From contig NZ_LT629785.1 of assembly GCF_900105995.1 (NCBI RefSeq), positions 3,410,001 through 3,474,000 of the forward strand: DNA of 64,000 nt, given 5' to 3'. The position numbers and the translations under genes were made by a program. The notes beneath the pieces are model-generated. The model worked only from the letters and a program-made list of their open reading frames with translations, did no database searches and was not told the origin of the DNA. Shown piece after piece: positions 15,962-25,491 of the stretch (the stretch's first letter is position 1; every line of letters starts with the position of its first letter). Origin of the DNA: Pseudomonas pohangensis (GTDB lineage Bacteria > Pseudomonadota > Gammaproteobacteria > Pseudomonadales > Pseudomonadaceae).

Positions 15962-17713
15962 ATGAGACAACTTTCCGGAATGGACAACCTCTTCCTCGCC
16001 CTTGAGGACAACAACCAGCACATGCATGTTGGCGGTCTCGGCATATACGATCCGTCTACCGCACCAGGTGGCAAGGTGCGTTTCAAGGGTGTGCTGGAGT
16101 TCTTCGAGAAGCGCCTGAACAAGTCCAAGGTTTTCCGCCGGCGCCTGGTCAACCTGCCGCTGGGTATCGATCGCCCCTACTGGATAGATACGCCCGAAAT
16201 CGACGTCGAGTACCACATCCGCCATATCGCCCTGCCCAAGCCGGGTGACTGGCGCCAGCTGTGCATCCAGGTCGCGCGCCTGCATGCCCGTCCGCTGGAT
16301 ATGAGCATGCCGGCCTGGGAGTGTTATGTGATCGAGGGGCTGGACAACATTTCCGGTATTCCGCCCGGCAGCTTCGCCTTCTATATCAAGATGCACCACT
16401 CGGCCATCGACGGCGAAGCCGGCGCCGAACTGATGAAGGCGATTCACAGCCTGTCCAGCGTGGATGATTCGACGCAGGACAAGTCGGCCATCATTGCCGA
16501 TCGCGAGCCTTCGACCATCGAGTTGCTGGCCCGCACCGTAGGTCACCGCGCCAGCATGGTCGGCGACACCTCCAGATTGCTGCTGGATATCGGCAAGCTG
16601 GGGCTGAATTTTGGCAGGAATTACCTGCAGCGCATGGGTGAGGAGCCTCAGCCAAAATCCGCCGACGAACCGAAAGCGGTACCCGGCAAGGCGCCGGTCA
16701 CCCGTTTTGACATGCCGGTTTCCGCCCACCGGGTGGTCGAGGCGCTGGGGCTGCCGATGCGTGAAATTCAGGAAATCCGCAGCAAGGTGCCGGGTGCCAC
16801 GGTCAACGATGTGTTCATGGCCGTCACCGGCGGCGCGTTGCGCAAGTACCTTGGCGACAAGCACGAGCTGCCGGCTGCCAGCCTGAATGCCATGGTACCG
16901 ATGACTACCCGTGGCGCGAAAAAGGATGCGGACGTGGGCAACCAGGTCGGCATGTCGGCCATGCCGATCTGCACCGATATTGCCGACCCGATCGAGCGCC
17001 TGAACAAGGTACGCCGTGGCAGCAGCAAGACCAAGCAAGCCACCTCCAGCGTGGGCAAGGACCTGCCGGGCAAGCTGATCAACCTGCTGCCCGCAGTAGC
17101 CGGCAAGATGCTCATCACCAAGGGCCTGTTGCCGCTGGTCAACCTGACCATTTCCAATGTCCGCGGCCCGGATGTGCCTCTATATCTGGCCGGCGCACAG
17201 ATGGTGCTGTTCCTGCCGGTATCGATCCCGATGGATAACCTCGGCCTGAACATCACCGGTTTCAGCTACAACGGCACATTGTGGGTCTGTGTCACGGTAT
17301 GCCGGCAGATGATGCCCGACCCTGCAGTGTTCGCGCAGTGCTACCGCGAGAGCTTTGAAGAGCTGCTGCTGGCCACCAAGAAAATGACAGCCGCTGCACC
17401 GGACAAAGGCGCAGCCAAACCCGGAGCAGCGGCCAGAAGCAGCAAAGTGTCGGCTGCAAAACCCCCAAGCAGGCCGGCCGTTGCCAAGACTGCGGCGAAG
17501 ACGGCAGGCAGTGCGCCGGCGGCCAAAACACCGGTCAAGGCCCCGGCTGCAAAACCGGCAGCCAAGCCGGCAGCCAGAAAAGCGCCGCTGCAGCCACCGG
17601 CAAACCGCCCGCCGCTGAAAAAGGTGGAACGCAAACCGCTGGCAAAAGCTGCGGCAAAAGCCAAAACCGGCAGCAGCGGACAGGCTGGAAAAGCAGCCAG
17701 CAAGAATAAGTAA
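15962..17713 (+). CDS. Wax ester synthase/diacylglycerol acyltransferase (WS/DGAT) with Ala/Lys-rich tail
   Basis: This 583-residue enzyme would esterify fatty alcohols or diacylglycerol with acyl-CoA. The catalytic HHSAIDG (HHxxxDG, residues 145-151) is intact. The start MRQLSGMDNLFLALE and the later NLTISNVRGPDVPLYLAG and PMDNLGLNITGFSY segments are characteristic. The core ends near residue 475. The last roughly 105 residues are a low-complexity Ala/Lys/Pro tail (KPAAKPAARKAP repeats) like those of PhaF phasins and histone-H1-like AlgP. This tail is unusual for WS/DGAT enzymes, which are normally about 450-480 residues. It may bind DNA, polyphosphate or a lipid-body surface. The gene stands alone, divergent from the polysaccharide locus. 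Confidence 0.92.
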   Translation: MRQLSGMDNLFLALEDNNQHMHVGGLGIYDPSTAPGGKVRFKGVLEFFEKRLNKSKVFRRRLVNLPLGIDRPYWIDTPEIDVEYHIRHIALPKPGDWRQLCIQVARLHARPLDMSMPAWECYVIEGLDNISGIPPGSFAFYIKMHHSAIDGEAGAELMKAIHSLSSVDDSTQDKSAIIADREPSTIELLARTVGHRASMVGDTSRLLLDIGKLGLNFGRNYLQRMGEEPQPKSADEPKAVPGKAPVTRFDMPVSAHRVVEALGLPMREIQEIRSKVPGATVNDVFMAVTGGALRKYLGDKHELPAASLNAMVPMTTRGAKKDADVGNQVGMSAMPICTDIADPIERLNKVRRGSSKTKQATSSVGKDLPGKLINLLPAVAGKMLITKGLLPLVNLTISNVRGPDVPLYLAGAQMVLFLPVSIPMDNLGLNITGFSYNGTLWVCVTVCRQMMPDPAVFAQCYRESFEELLLATKKMTAAAPDKGAAKPGAAARSSKVSAAKPPSRPAVAKTAAKTAGSAPAAKTPVKAPAAKPAAKPAARKAPLQPPANRPPLKKVERKPLAKAAAKAKTGSSGQAGKAASKNK

Positions 17714-17792
17714 CGGGGCTACAGCATGCTCGCCCGCGGGTCCCTGATCGGTTAATCTAGGACCCATACTCATCTCCGAGGTACTGACACTC

Positions 17793-18107
17793 ATGAAACT
17801 TCGTCTACTTGCCGCCGCCACATTGCTAGCCCTGTCGTCTGCTCAGGCCGGGGCTACCAGCTTTGTCGTCACCACCGACTGGCTTTCGGATGCCACCGGC
17901 TCCACGTCCGATGCAACCTCCTCCTCGACCAAGGATGATGACGAAAAAATCGTACGTGCGGCCAAGGATGACGCGGCCAGTTACGTTGCCAGTCAAGGAC
18001 AGATTCGTGGCGCGCACCTGGAAGCCGCAGTCAATCTGATCCGCAGCAAGCAACCGCAGCTGCAGGCCAGCGACATGCAACTGGCCGAGGCCATTCTGGC
18101 CTACTGA
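17793..18107 (+). CDS. DUF2388 domain-containing exported protein
   Basis: This 104-residue protein has a clear Sec signal peptide (residues 1-20, cleavage after AQAGA or nearby). The mature part contains DDDEKIVRAAKDDAASYVAS and a C-terminal IRSKQPQLQASDMQLAEAIL, which matches the DUF2388 family of Pseudomonas. No enzymatic residues are evident. A second copy follows at 18240, and then a large DUF4105 protein. This order recurs in pseudomonads to my knowledge, implying a shared envelope role. The function is unknown. Confidence 0.85.
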   Translation: MKLRLLAAATLLALSSAQAGATSFVVTTDWLSDATGSTSDATSSSTKDDDEKIVRAAKDDAASYVASQGQIRGAHLEAAVNLIRSKQPQLQASDMQLAEAILAY

Positions 18108-18116
18108 GCAATACCG

Positions 18117-18139
18117 GGCGCAGCCGCAACGGCTGCGCC
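18117..18139 (+). terminator. Hairpin after the first DUF2388 gene
   Basis: GGCGCAGCC (18117-18125) and GGCTGCGCC (18131-18139) form a perfect 9-bp stem with a 5-nt loop, 10 bases after the stop codon. Only a short TTG follows instead of a T-run, so it is a candidate terminator or mRNA-stabilising stem. Confidence 0.5.
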
Positions 18140-18157
18140 TTGCGGTGTGCCAGCCAG

Positions 18158-18186
18158 CTGTCACACGCCCCCGCCAGGGTTACAAT
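18158..18186 (+). promoter_or_regulatory. Candidate sigma-70 promoter for the second DUF2388 gene
   Basis: CTGTCA (18158-18163) and TACAAT (18181-18186) are spaced by exactly 17 bp and lie about 54 bp upstream of the ATG at 18240, just after the hairpin that closes the first DUF2388 gene. The -10 box matches the consensus at five of six positions. Confidence 0.5.
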
Positions 18187-18239
18187 GGCGCTATCAGGCC
18201 ACCCGCCTAACCCCTAGTAACTGACTGCCGGAGCCCGTC

Positions 18240-18554
18240 ATGCGCCCTGTTCTCTCGCTGTTCCTCCTGTTGCTGGCCTGCAGCAACGTTCACGCACAGA
18301 CGCTGGAAGGCACCAGCAATATGCTGCTGCGCGCCACCGATCGCTCGCTGAATTTCACCTCCGATACCACTACCTCGATTCGCGACTCGAAACTGGTACT
18401 GGCTGCCCGCGATGACGCCGCCAGCTTCATCGCCAGCGATGGTGCCATTCGCACGGCACAGTTCGAGGCCGCCCTGCGCAACCTACGCGAAGAGTTGCCG
18501 GCTACCCGCGAAGCTTCCGACGCAGCGCTGGCCCAAGCCATTCTCGCGCGCTGA
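18240..18554 (+). CDS. DUF2388 domain-containing exported protein, second copy
   Basis: This 104-residue paralogue of the preceding gene product has a signal peptide at residues 1-19 (cleavage after VHAQ). The shared core reads RDSKLVLAARDDAASFIAS and the end reads EASDAALAQAILA. It is the same length as the first copy but clearly diverged, so the duplication is old. It ends 16 bp before the DUF4105 gene and is probably co-transcribed with it. The role is unknown. Secretion to the periplasm is inferred from the signal peptide. Confidence 0.84.
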   Translation: MRPVLSLFLLLLACSNVHAQTLEGTSNMLLRATDRSLNFTSDTTTSIRDSKLVLAARDDAASFIASDGAIRTAQFEAALRNLREELPATREASDAALAQAILAR

Positions 18555-18570
18555 AACGACAACTCCACTG

Positions 18571-20520
18571 ATGCTGCGCCTGGCCCTGACTGCTTTCTGC
18601 CTGCTGGCCAGCGCCATGGCCCAGGGCGCCCTGCGTCTTGAGCTGCAAACCGCCGGGCTCGACAGCGCCGAGATTGCTGCCAGCCAGCAACTGCTGGAGC
18701 AGGCCATGGCGGCGCTGCCACCGAGCTTCATCCAGCGTCTGGACCGCACGGTCAGCGTGCGCTGGCAAACCGACCTGCCGCTGGATGCCTATGGCCGGGC
18801 CAAACCCGCGCGTGACCAGCTGGAACTGAATGCCGCGCTGTTGCCGGCACTGGTGGATGGTTCGGACAACCAGCCAGGCCAGCGCCAGCATGGCAGCCAG
18901 CGCCGCGAGTTGCTGGCCACCGTGCTGCATGAACTGACCCACCTGTACGATCGCGCCCGCGTGCAATCCCCCGCACAACGACTGCTGCAGCAGCGTTGCC
19001 GCCAGCAACAGGCCAGTCGTGGCCCGGTAGGCCTGGCGGAAGAATGCCGCAGCCAGACGCAACGGCGCTTCAGCCTGTCCGATGACCCGCAGCTGCTGGA
19101 TCTGGCCGGCTGGCAGGAGCGCGCCGGACAACGCGGCGCCCGCGATCAGCAAAACGATCAGGTCGACCGCAGTCCGGATACCTACGAACTGAGCAATCCG
19201 CGCGAATTCGTCGCGGTGAACATCGAATACTTCCTGCTCGATCCCGCCTATGCCTGCCGACGCCCGGCCCTGCAACGCTATTTCCGCAACCACTTCGACT
19301 GGGCTCCCGCCAACCAGACGCCATGCCGGCCTGAACTGGCCTACATGAATGCCGGCAGCGACTTTCAAAGCCAGCCGCTGCGCACCATCGATCCGCAGCA
19401 GGTCTACGAGGTCGATTACCTGTTCGCCGACGCCAACCAGCAGTGGATGAGCCGCTGGGGCCACGGCATGTTGCGGCTGGTCATCTGCGCTCCCGGGCGG
19501 CCGCGCGGGCCGGATTGCCGGCTGGATCTGGACCGGCATCTGGTGCTTTCGTACCGTGCCTTTGTCGGCGATGTGCAGCTGTCCAGCTGGGATGGCCTGA
19601 CCGGCAATTACCCCTCGCGGCTGTTCGTGCTGCCGCTGGATCAGGTCATCACCGAGTACACCAAGGTCGAGCTGCGCAGCCTCAACTCGATACCCTTGCG
19701 CCTGAACCGCGAGCAGATCGAACAACTGCTGGAGCAGACTGCACAGCTGCACTGGAGCTATGACGGCGGTTACTACTTTTTCACCAACAATTGCGCGGTG
19801 GAAACCCTCAAGCTGCTGCGCAGCGGCACCCGGCACCCGCAACTGCAAAGCCTCGACACCATCCTGCCCAACGGTCTGCAGACGCTGCTGGCAGCCCGCG
19901 GCGTGGCCGATGCGAGTGTGCTGGACAACCGCGAGGAAGCCCTGCGCCTGGGCTATCGCTTCGACTCGTTTCGCGAACGCTATCAGGCCATGTTCGAGGT
20001 ATTGCGCCAGCGCATGCCGATCCCCCAGAGTGAAGTTGAAGAATGGCTGGACCTGCCGGCCGCGCAGCGCCGCGCATGGTTTGCCGATGCCGACCTGCGC
20101 AGCAATGCCGCCCTGTTGCTACTCGAGCAGGCCGCCCTGCGCCGGCAGGCACTACTGGCCCAGGAAGAACTGAAGAACACCTACCTGAATCAACAGGACG
20201 CCAGCAACCAGAGCGACTGGAGCCAGGCCAGCCAGACCTTGCAGGCCTTGCTGAGCGAAAGCGGTTTCCTCAGCCGCCCCTCGCAGCTGCTGCACAGCGG
20301 CTATGGCCTGCCGCAGGACAGCGAATGGCAGGAACTGCAGGAACAGAGCGGCGCCCACCAGCGCCAGCTGCACCTGCTCAGCCAGCAACTGGAAGCCCAG
20401 ATTCGCCTGCTGCTCAGCCCGGCGCTGCTGGCCGAACTGGAAACCGGCAAAGCCAATCTCAAGCTGCTCGACAGCCGTCTGCGCGAACAGCACAAAGCCA
20501 GTGGCGGCCTGACCCTGTAG
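18571..20520 (+). CDS. DUF4105 family periplasmic protein with HELTH metallopeptidase-like motif
   Basis: This 649-residue protein starts at the ATG at 18571, which gives a good signal peptide (MLRLALTAFCLLASAMAQG). An upstream open extension overlaps the DUF2388 gene and is rejected. The N-terminal part carries LLATVLHELTHLYDRA (near residues 111-126). HELTH is a zinc-peptidase HExxH motif, and NPREFVAVNIEYFL about 90 residues later could supply a third ligand. The middle (about 285-430) is the DUF4105 region, with SRWGHGMLRLVI and FFTNNCAVETLKLL, where a His and a Cys (NNC) resemble an NlpC/P60- or Lnb-like hydrolase pair. The C-terminus is helical and Gln-rich. Envelope hydrolase activity is likely, but the substrate is unknown. 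Confidence 0.82.
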   Translation: MLRLALTAFCLLASAMAQGALRLELQTAGLDSAEIAASQQLLEQAMAALPPSFIQRLDRTVSVRWQTDLPLDAYGRAKPARDQLELNAALLPALVDGSDNQPGQRQHGSQRRELLATVLHELTHLYDRARVQSPAQRLLQQRCRQQQASRGPVGLAEECRSQTQRRFSLSDDPQLLDLAGWQERAGQRGARDQQNDQVDRSPDTYELSNPREFVAVNIEYFLLDPAYACRRPALQRYFRNHFDWAPANQTPCRPELAYMNAGSDFQSQPLRTIDPQQVYEVDYLFADANQQWMSRWGHGMLRLVICAPGRPRGPDCRLDLDRHLVLSYRAFVGDVQLSSWDGLTGNYPSRLFVLPLDQVITEYTKVELRSLNSIPLRLNREQIEQLLEQTAQLHWSYDGGYYFFTNNCAVETLKLLRSGTRHPQLQSLDTILPNGLQTLLAARGVADASVLDNREEALRLGYRFDSFRERYQAMFEVLRQRMPIPQSEVEEWLDLPAAQRRAWFADADLRSNAALLLLEQAALRRQALLAQEELKNTYLNQQDASNQSDWSQASQTLQALLSESGFLSRPSQLLHSGYGLPQDSEWQELQEQSGAHQRQLHLLSQQLEAQIRLLLSPALLAELETGKANLKLLDSRLREQHKASGGLTL

Positions 20521-20552
20521 CGCATTCCTCGCACTGCAGAGCTCCATGAAGT

Positions 20553-21977
<1,425 letters not shown>

Positions 21978-22034
21978 GATACGGTTACTCTCTGGACAAT
22001 ACGGGTCTAGCCGCGATGCCAAAGATAATAGGGG

Positions 22035-22089
22035 CCATAGCCATTTGCCGGCCAATGCCGTTCGAGGCTATGGTATGCACGAACGGCAT
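22035..22089. promoter_or_regulatory. Interleaved inverted repeats between aspA and the LysR gene
   Basis: Two perfect dyads overlap here. CCATAGCC (22035-22042) pairs with GGCTATGG (22066-22073), and ATGCCGTTCG (22055-22064) pairs with CGAACGGCAT (22080-22089). They sit in the divergent gap, where LysR-type regulators usually bind. I infer an operator for the HypT-like regulator at 22211. Confidence 0.5.
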
Positions 22090-22210
22090 AATGCAGTTGT
22101 GACTCGCTGACGGCGGTGAGCGTAGGTTATTTCGCACACGCATGCTGTATTGCCTTTCTGCTGTCCGTGCCGCTGCCGGGCAGCCGCAACCGACAGGAAC
22201 CGGAGCCTGG

Positions 22211-23125
22211 ATGAATCTGGAAACCAAATGGCTGGAGGACTTCATTGCCCTGGCCAGCACGTGCAGCTTTTCCCGCGCCGCGGAGAAACGCTTCGTCACC
22301 CAGCCGGCCTTCAGCCGGCGCATCCGCAGCCTGGAAGACATGCTCGGGCTGACCCTGGTCAATCGTGCGCGCACCCCGGTCGAGCTGACCGAGGCCGGCC
22401 AGCTGTTCCTGATCACCGCGCGCAGCTTGAGCGAACAACTGGGCGAAGTGGTGCGCCACCTGCACAACATCGAGGGCCAGCAGGGTGAAGTGCTGCAGTT
22501 CGCCGCCGCCCATTCGCTGAGCCTGGGCTTCTTTCCGGCCTGGATTGCCCAGTTGCGCGAGCAGGGCCTGCCGCTGAATACCCGGCTGGTGGCGAGTAAT
22601 GTCGGCGAGGCCGTGCATGCACTGCGCGAAGGCAGCTGCGACCTGATCCTCGCCTACTACGATCCGGATGCCGTCCTGCAACTGCCACCGGAAATCTTCC
22701 CCTCGCTGCATCTGGGTACGACCGAGATGCTGCCGGTGTGTGCGGTGGATAGCGACGGCCAGCCGCTGCATAATCTGGAAACCGGACAGCAGGTGCCGTT
22801 GCTGGCCTACAGTGCCGGCGCCTCCCTCGGTCGCCCGGTCAATCAACTGCTGCGTCAACGTGCCCTGCGCGCCACCACAGTCTACGAAACCGCCATGGCC
22901 GACAGCCTGAAAAGCATGGCCCTGCAGGGCCTCGGCGTAGCCTGGGTACCGCGCCTGTCAGTCGCCGCCGAACTGGAACGTGGCGAGCTGGTGGTGTGTG
23001 GCGGCGAACACTGGCAGCTGCCGCTGGAAATCCGTCTGTACCGCAGCGCCCTGCAGCGCAAGGCCGGCGTGCGCCTGTTATGGCGCAAGCTGGAAGCCGG
23101 TCTGGGGCAGAATCCGTCGGTCTGA
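22211..23125 (+). CDS. LysR-family transcriptional regulator, HypT-like
   Basis: This 304-residue regulator has an N-terminal winged helix-turn-helix (about 1-62, MNLETKWLEDFIALASTCSF then AAEKRFVTQPAFSRRIRSLE). A C-terminal LysR substrate domain beginning LQFAAAHSLSLGFFPAWI follows. The LETKWLxDF start and the AAHSLSLG segment resemble the HypT/YjiE subgroup. The ATG at 22211 is chosen over a frame extending to 22142, because it starts at the conserved N-terminus. It is divergent from aspA and lies 101 bp before an aminotransferase gene, and may control either or both. The ligand is unknown. Confidence 0.9.
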   Translation: MNLETKWLEDFIALASTCSFSRAAEKRFVTQPAFSRRIRSLEDMLGLTLVNRARTPVELTEAGQLFLITARSLSEQLGEVVRHLHNIEGQQGEVLQFAAAHSLSLGFFPAWIAQLREQGLPLNTRLVASNVGEAVHALREGSCDLILAYYDPDAVLQLPPEIFPSLHLGTTEMLPVCAVDSDGQPLHNLETGQQVPLLAYSAGASLGRPVNQLLRQRALRATTVYETAMADSLKSMALQGLGVAWVPRLSVAAELERGELVVCGGEHWQLPLEIRLYRSALQRKAGVRLLWRKLEAGLGQNPSV

Positions 23126-23226
23126 GGCGCAAACCGGCCAAACACTGTTCGCGCGGGTCCGCGCGAAAACCACCGGGCCAGTCTGCGTGGCAAACTTTGC
23201 CGAAGGTTCAATACGAGGAAATCGCC

Positions 23227-24639
23227 ATGTCCGCCCATGACCAGGAACTGCCGCAGGTCCACACGCAACTCCCGGGGCCGGCCAGCAGCGCCCTGTTCGC
23301 GCGCTACACGCCGCATCTGACCAGCAGCAACGCCGACCACAGCATCTACCCGCTGGTGGAAACCAGCCGCCGCGGTTACCTGATCGTCGATGCCGACAAC
23401 AATACCTTTGCCGACCATATGTCTGCCTGGGGTGCCTCGCCCTATGGGCCGACACCACCCACGGTGAAAGCGGCGATGGACACCGCCTGGCAAACCCACG
23501 GCATGCAGATCAGCGGCTGGCTGAGCAATACCGCGGCCTACCCGCTGGTGGAAAAACTCGCCGCCATCGCCCCCGGGCGGATCACCCGCGTCGAGTACTC
23601 GGTGTCCGGCACCCTGGCCGTGGAAGGCGCAGTGAAGTTCATGCGTGAAGCGAGCAAGCGGCCGCTGATCATCACCTTCGGCGGCCAGTACCACGGCGAG
23701 TCGACCTACATGACCGCCGGCGCTTCCAGCGACCTGTCTAATGTTTCCTCCGGGCGTACCCAGTTTGTCTCCGGGGTGGTCATGGTGCCCTACCCGAACC
23801 GCTTCCGCTCGGCCTTCCGCAAGGGTCCCGGTCCGTTCGATGACACCGAGGTACTCGACTATCTGGAGTATCTGCTGATCCAGCAGGTGCACCCCGGTCA
23901 GGTGGCTGGCGTGCTGATCGAGCCGGTGCTCGGCGAAGGCGGCATCCATGCTCCCTCGCAGGCGTTCTGGGATCGCCTCGGCGCGCTGTGCAAACGCTGG
24001 GGCTGGCTGCTCTGCCTGGACGAGGTGCAGACCTGCATGGGTCGTTGCGGCGAGATGTTCGCCATGCAGCGCTGGCAGAACATCGACCCCGACCTGATCC
24101 TGCTGGGCAAGGCGTTTGCCGCTGGCGGGCAGCCGATCGCGGCAATCCTCGGCACCGATGCGGTGATGGGCAACACCGACCTGCATCTGGGCAGCACCTA
24201 CGGCTTTGCCCCGGCCGCCTGTGCCGGCGCGCTGGCCGGAATCGAGCTGATCGAGGCCGGCGGCGTGCTGGAAAACGCGCGCCTGCTGGAACGCATTTTC
24301 CTCGAGCGCATGACCCCGCTGAAAGCCGAAATCGAGCAGGTCGGCGATGTGCGCGCGGTCGGCGCCATGGCCGCCATCGAGTTCGTGCAGAGCAAAGCCA
24401 GCCACCTGCCGGCACCGGCCTTCCAGTACGCCGTGCACCATGCGGTGTTGCGTCGCGGAGTACTCGGCATCGCCCAGCGCGGCAAGTGGCACTACCGTCT
24501 GCAGCCGGCGCTGACCATGTCGGCCGAGGTGTTCGAATACAGCTGTGCGGCGATTGCCGAAGCCATCCGCGAGGTGGCGGCCAATCCGCCCAGGGAGGCC
24601 CAGAGCATTCAGGATGCGGTGGCCGACGCGGTGCGCTGA
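23227..24639 (+). CDS. Class III pyridoxal-phosphate aminotransferase
   Basis: This 470-residue fold-type I enzyme has GGQYHGEST, LLCLDEVQTCMGRCG (the aspartate that contacts PLP nitrogen) and the PLP lysine in LLGKAFAAGG (about K295). Class III members move amino groups from the omega position of putrescine, beta-alanine, ornithine or GABA-like substrates. The start at 23227 has upstream GAGG and removes a long non-homologous extension. Just downstream are a SnoaL-AraC regulator and, convergently, polyamine-binding and acetylpolyamine-hydrolase genes. A role in amine or polyamine catabolism is therefore plausible, but I cannot fix the substrate. Confidence 0.88.
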   Translation: MSAHDQELPQVHTQLPGPASSALFARYTPHLTSSNADHSIYPLVETSRRGYLIVDADNNTFADHMSAWGASPYGPTPPTVKAAMDTAWQTHGMQISGWLSNTAAYPLVEKLAAIAPGRITRVEYSVSGTLAVEGAVKFMREASKRPLIITFGGQYHGESTYMTAGASSDLSNVSSGRTQFVSGVVMVPYPNRFRSAFRKGPGPFDDTEVLDYLEYLLIQQVHPGQVAGVLIEPVLGEGGIHAPSQAFWDRLGALCKRWGWLLCLDEVQTCMGRCGEMFAMQRWQNIDPDLILLGKAFAAGGQPIAAILGTDAVMGNTDLHLGSTYGFAPAACAGALAGIELIEAGGVLENARLLERIFLERMTPLKAEIEQVGDVRAVGAMAAIEFVQSKASHLPAPAFQYAVHHAVLRRGVLGIAQRGKWHYRLQPALTMSAEVFEYSCAAIAEAIREVAANPPREAQSIQDAVADAVR

Positions 24640-24690
24640 GGCAGGCGCATCGGCTAGTATCAGGGGCCTGATTGCCAACGGAACTGCCGC

Positions 24691-25443
24691 ATGTCCAGCG
24701 CTGCCCTGTCCGCCACTACCCTGGCCGTCGTCGAGCGGCATAACGCCTGTTGGGCGCGCGGCGATATCGCCGGCATCGAAGCGCTCTATCACCCCGAGAT
24801 GGTCTTCATCGACCATTTCAGCGGCAACCGCTATAGCGGCGCAGCGCTGCGCGAACACATCCGCGCCATCCTCGCGCGCTCGGCGCTGGACACTCTGGAA
24901 TATCTGGATCGACCACGGGTGGATGGCGACACGGCCTTCCTGCGCTACCGCGAGGTAATTCGTGCAACCAATGGCGATGCCCTGCTCAGCGTGTCGGCCT
25001 GCGATGCGGTGCGGGTCAGCGCCGGGCTGATCATCGAAATCAACGAATACGCGCTGCCCCTGCAGCAGCCCGGCCAGACATCACGCAAGCCGGCCGCGGC
25101 GAAAAAGATCGGCCTCAGCCCACGGGCACTGGGCTATCTGCTCAAGGATCTGGCGAGCTACTTCGAACAGCAGCAGCCTTATCTGGAACCCGGCCTGTCA
25201 CTGCCCGCCGTGGCGCAAGCCACCGGCTACACGCGTAACCAGATTTCCTTTGCGCTGAATCAGGGCCTCGGGTTGAGCTTCTACCAGTATCTCAACCGCG
25301 CCCGCATCCGCCATGTGCTGGCCAGTGACCCGGCCAGCAGCATGCTCGAGCGCGCCCGGGCTGCCGGTTTCCGCTCCAGCAGCACCTTTTACAGCGCCTT
25401 CCGTGCGTTTACCGGGCACGCACCGGGCCAGCTGGTGAAGTAA
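24691..25443 (+). CDS. SnoaL/NTF2-like domain fused to AraC-type DNA-binding domain
   Basis: This 250-residue protein has two parts. Residues 1-125 resemble a SnoaL/NTF2-like cone fold (RHNACWARGDIAGIEALYHP, then FSGNRYSGAALREHIRAIL). Residues 140-250 hold two AraC helix-turn-helices (LPAVAQATGYTRNQISFALN, and ERARAAGFRSSSTFYSAFRA, closing with TGHAPGQLV). AraC regulators normally carry a cupin-like sensor, so a SnoaL-like sensor is unusual. It lies 51 bp after the aminotransferase gene, in the same orientation, and may sense an intermediate of that pathway. The function is inferred from domains only. Confidence 0.8.
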   Translation: MSSAALSATTLAVVERHNACWARGDIAGIEALYHPEMVFIDHFSGNRYSGAALREHIRAILARSALDTLEYLDRPRVDGDTAFLRYREVIRATNGDALLSVSACDAVRVSAGLIIEINEYALPLQQPGQTSRKPAAAKKIGLSPRALGYLLKDLASYFEQQQPYLEPGLSLPAVAQATGYTRNQISFALNQGLGLSFYQYLNRARIRHVLASDPASSMLERARAAGFRSSSTFYSAFRAFTGHAPGQLVK

Positions 25444-25460
25444 CCAGCCGGCCCGTCAGC

Positions 25461-25481
25461 CCGGCTGTTGCGGACAGCCGG
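25461..25481. terminator. Bidirectional hairpin between convergent genes
   Basis: CCGGCTG (25461-25467) and CAGCCGG (25475-25481) form a perfect 7-bp stem with a 7-nt loop, within the 48-bp gap between the SnoaL-AraC gene and the convergent polyamine-binding gene. No T-run is present. It is a terminator candidate by position. Confidence 0.45.
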
Positions 25482-25491
25482 TGCCAACAAC

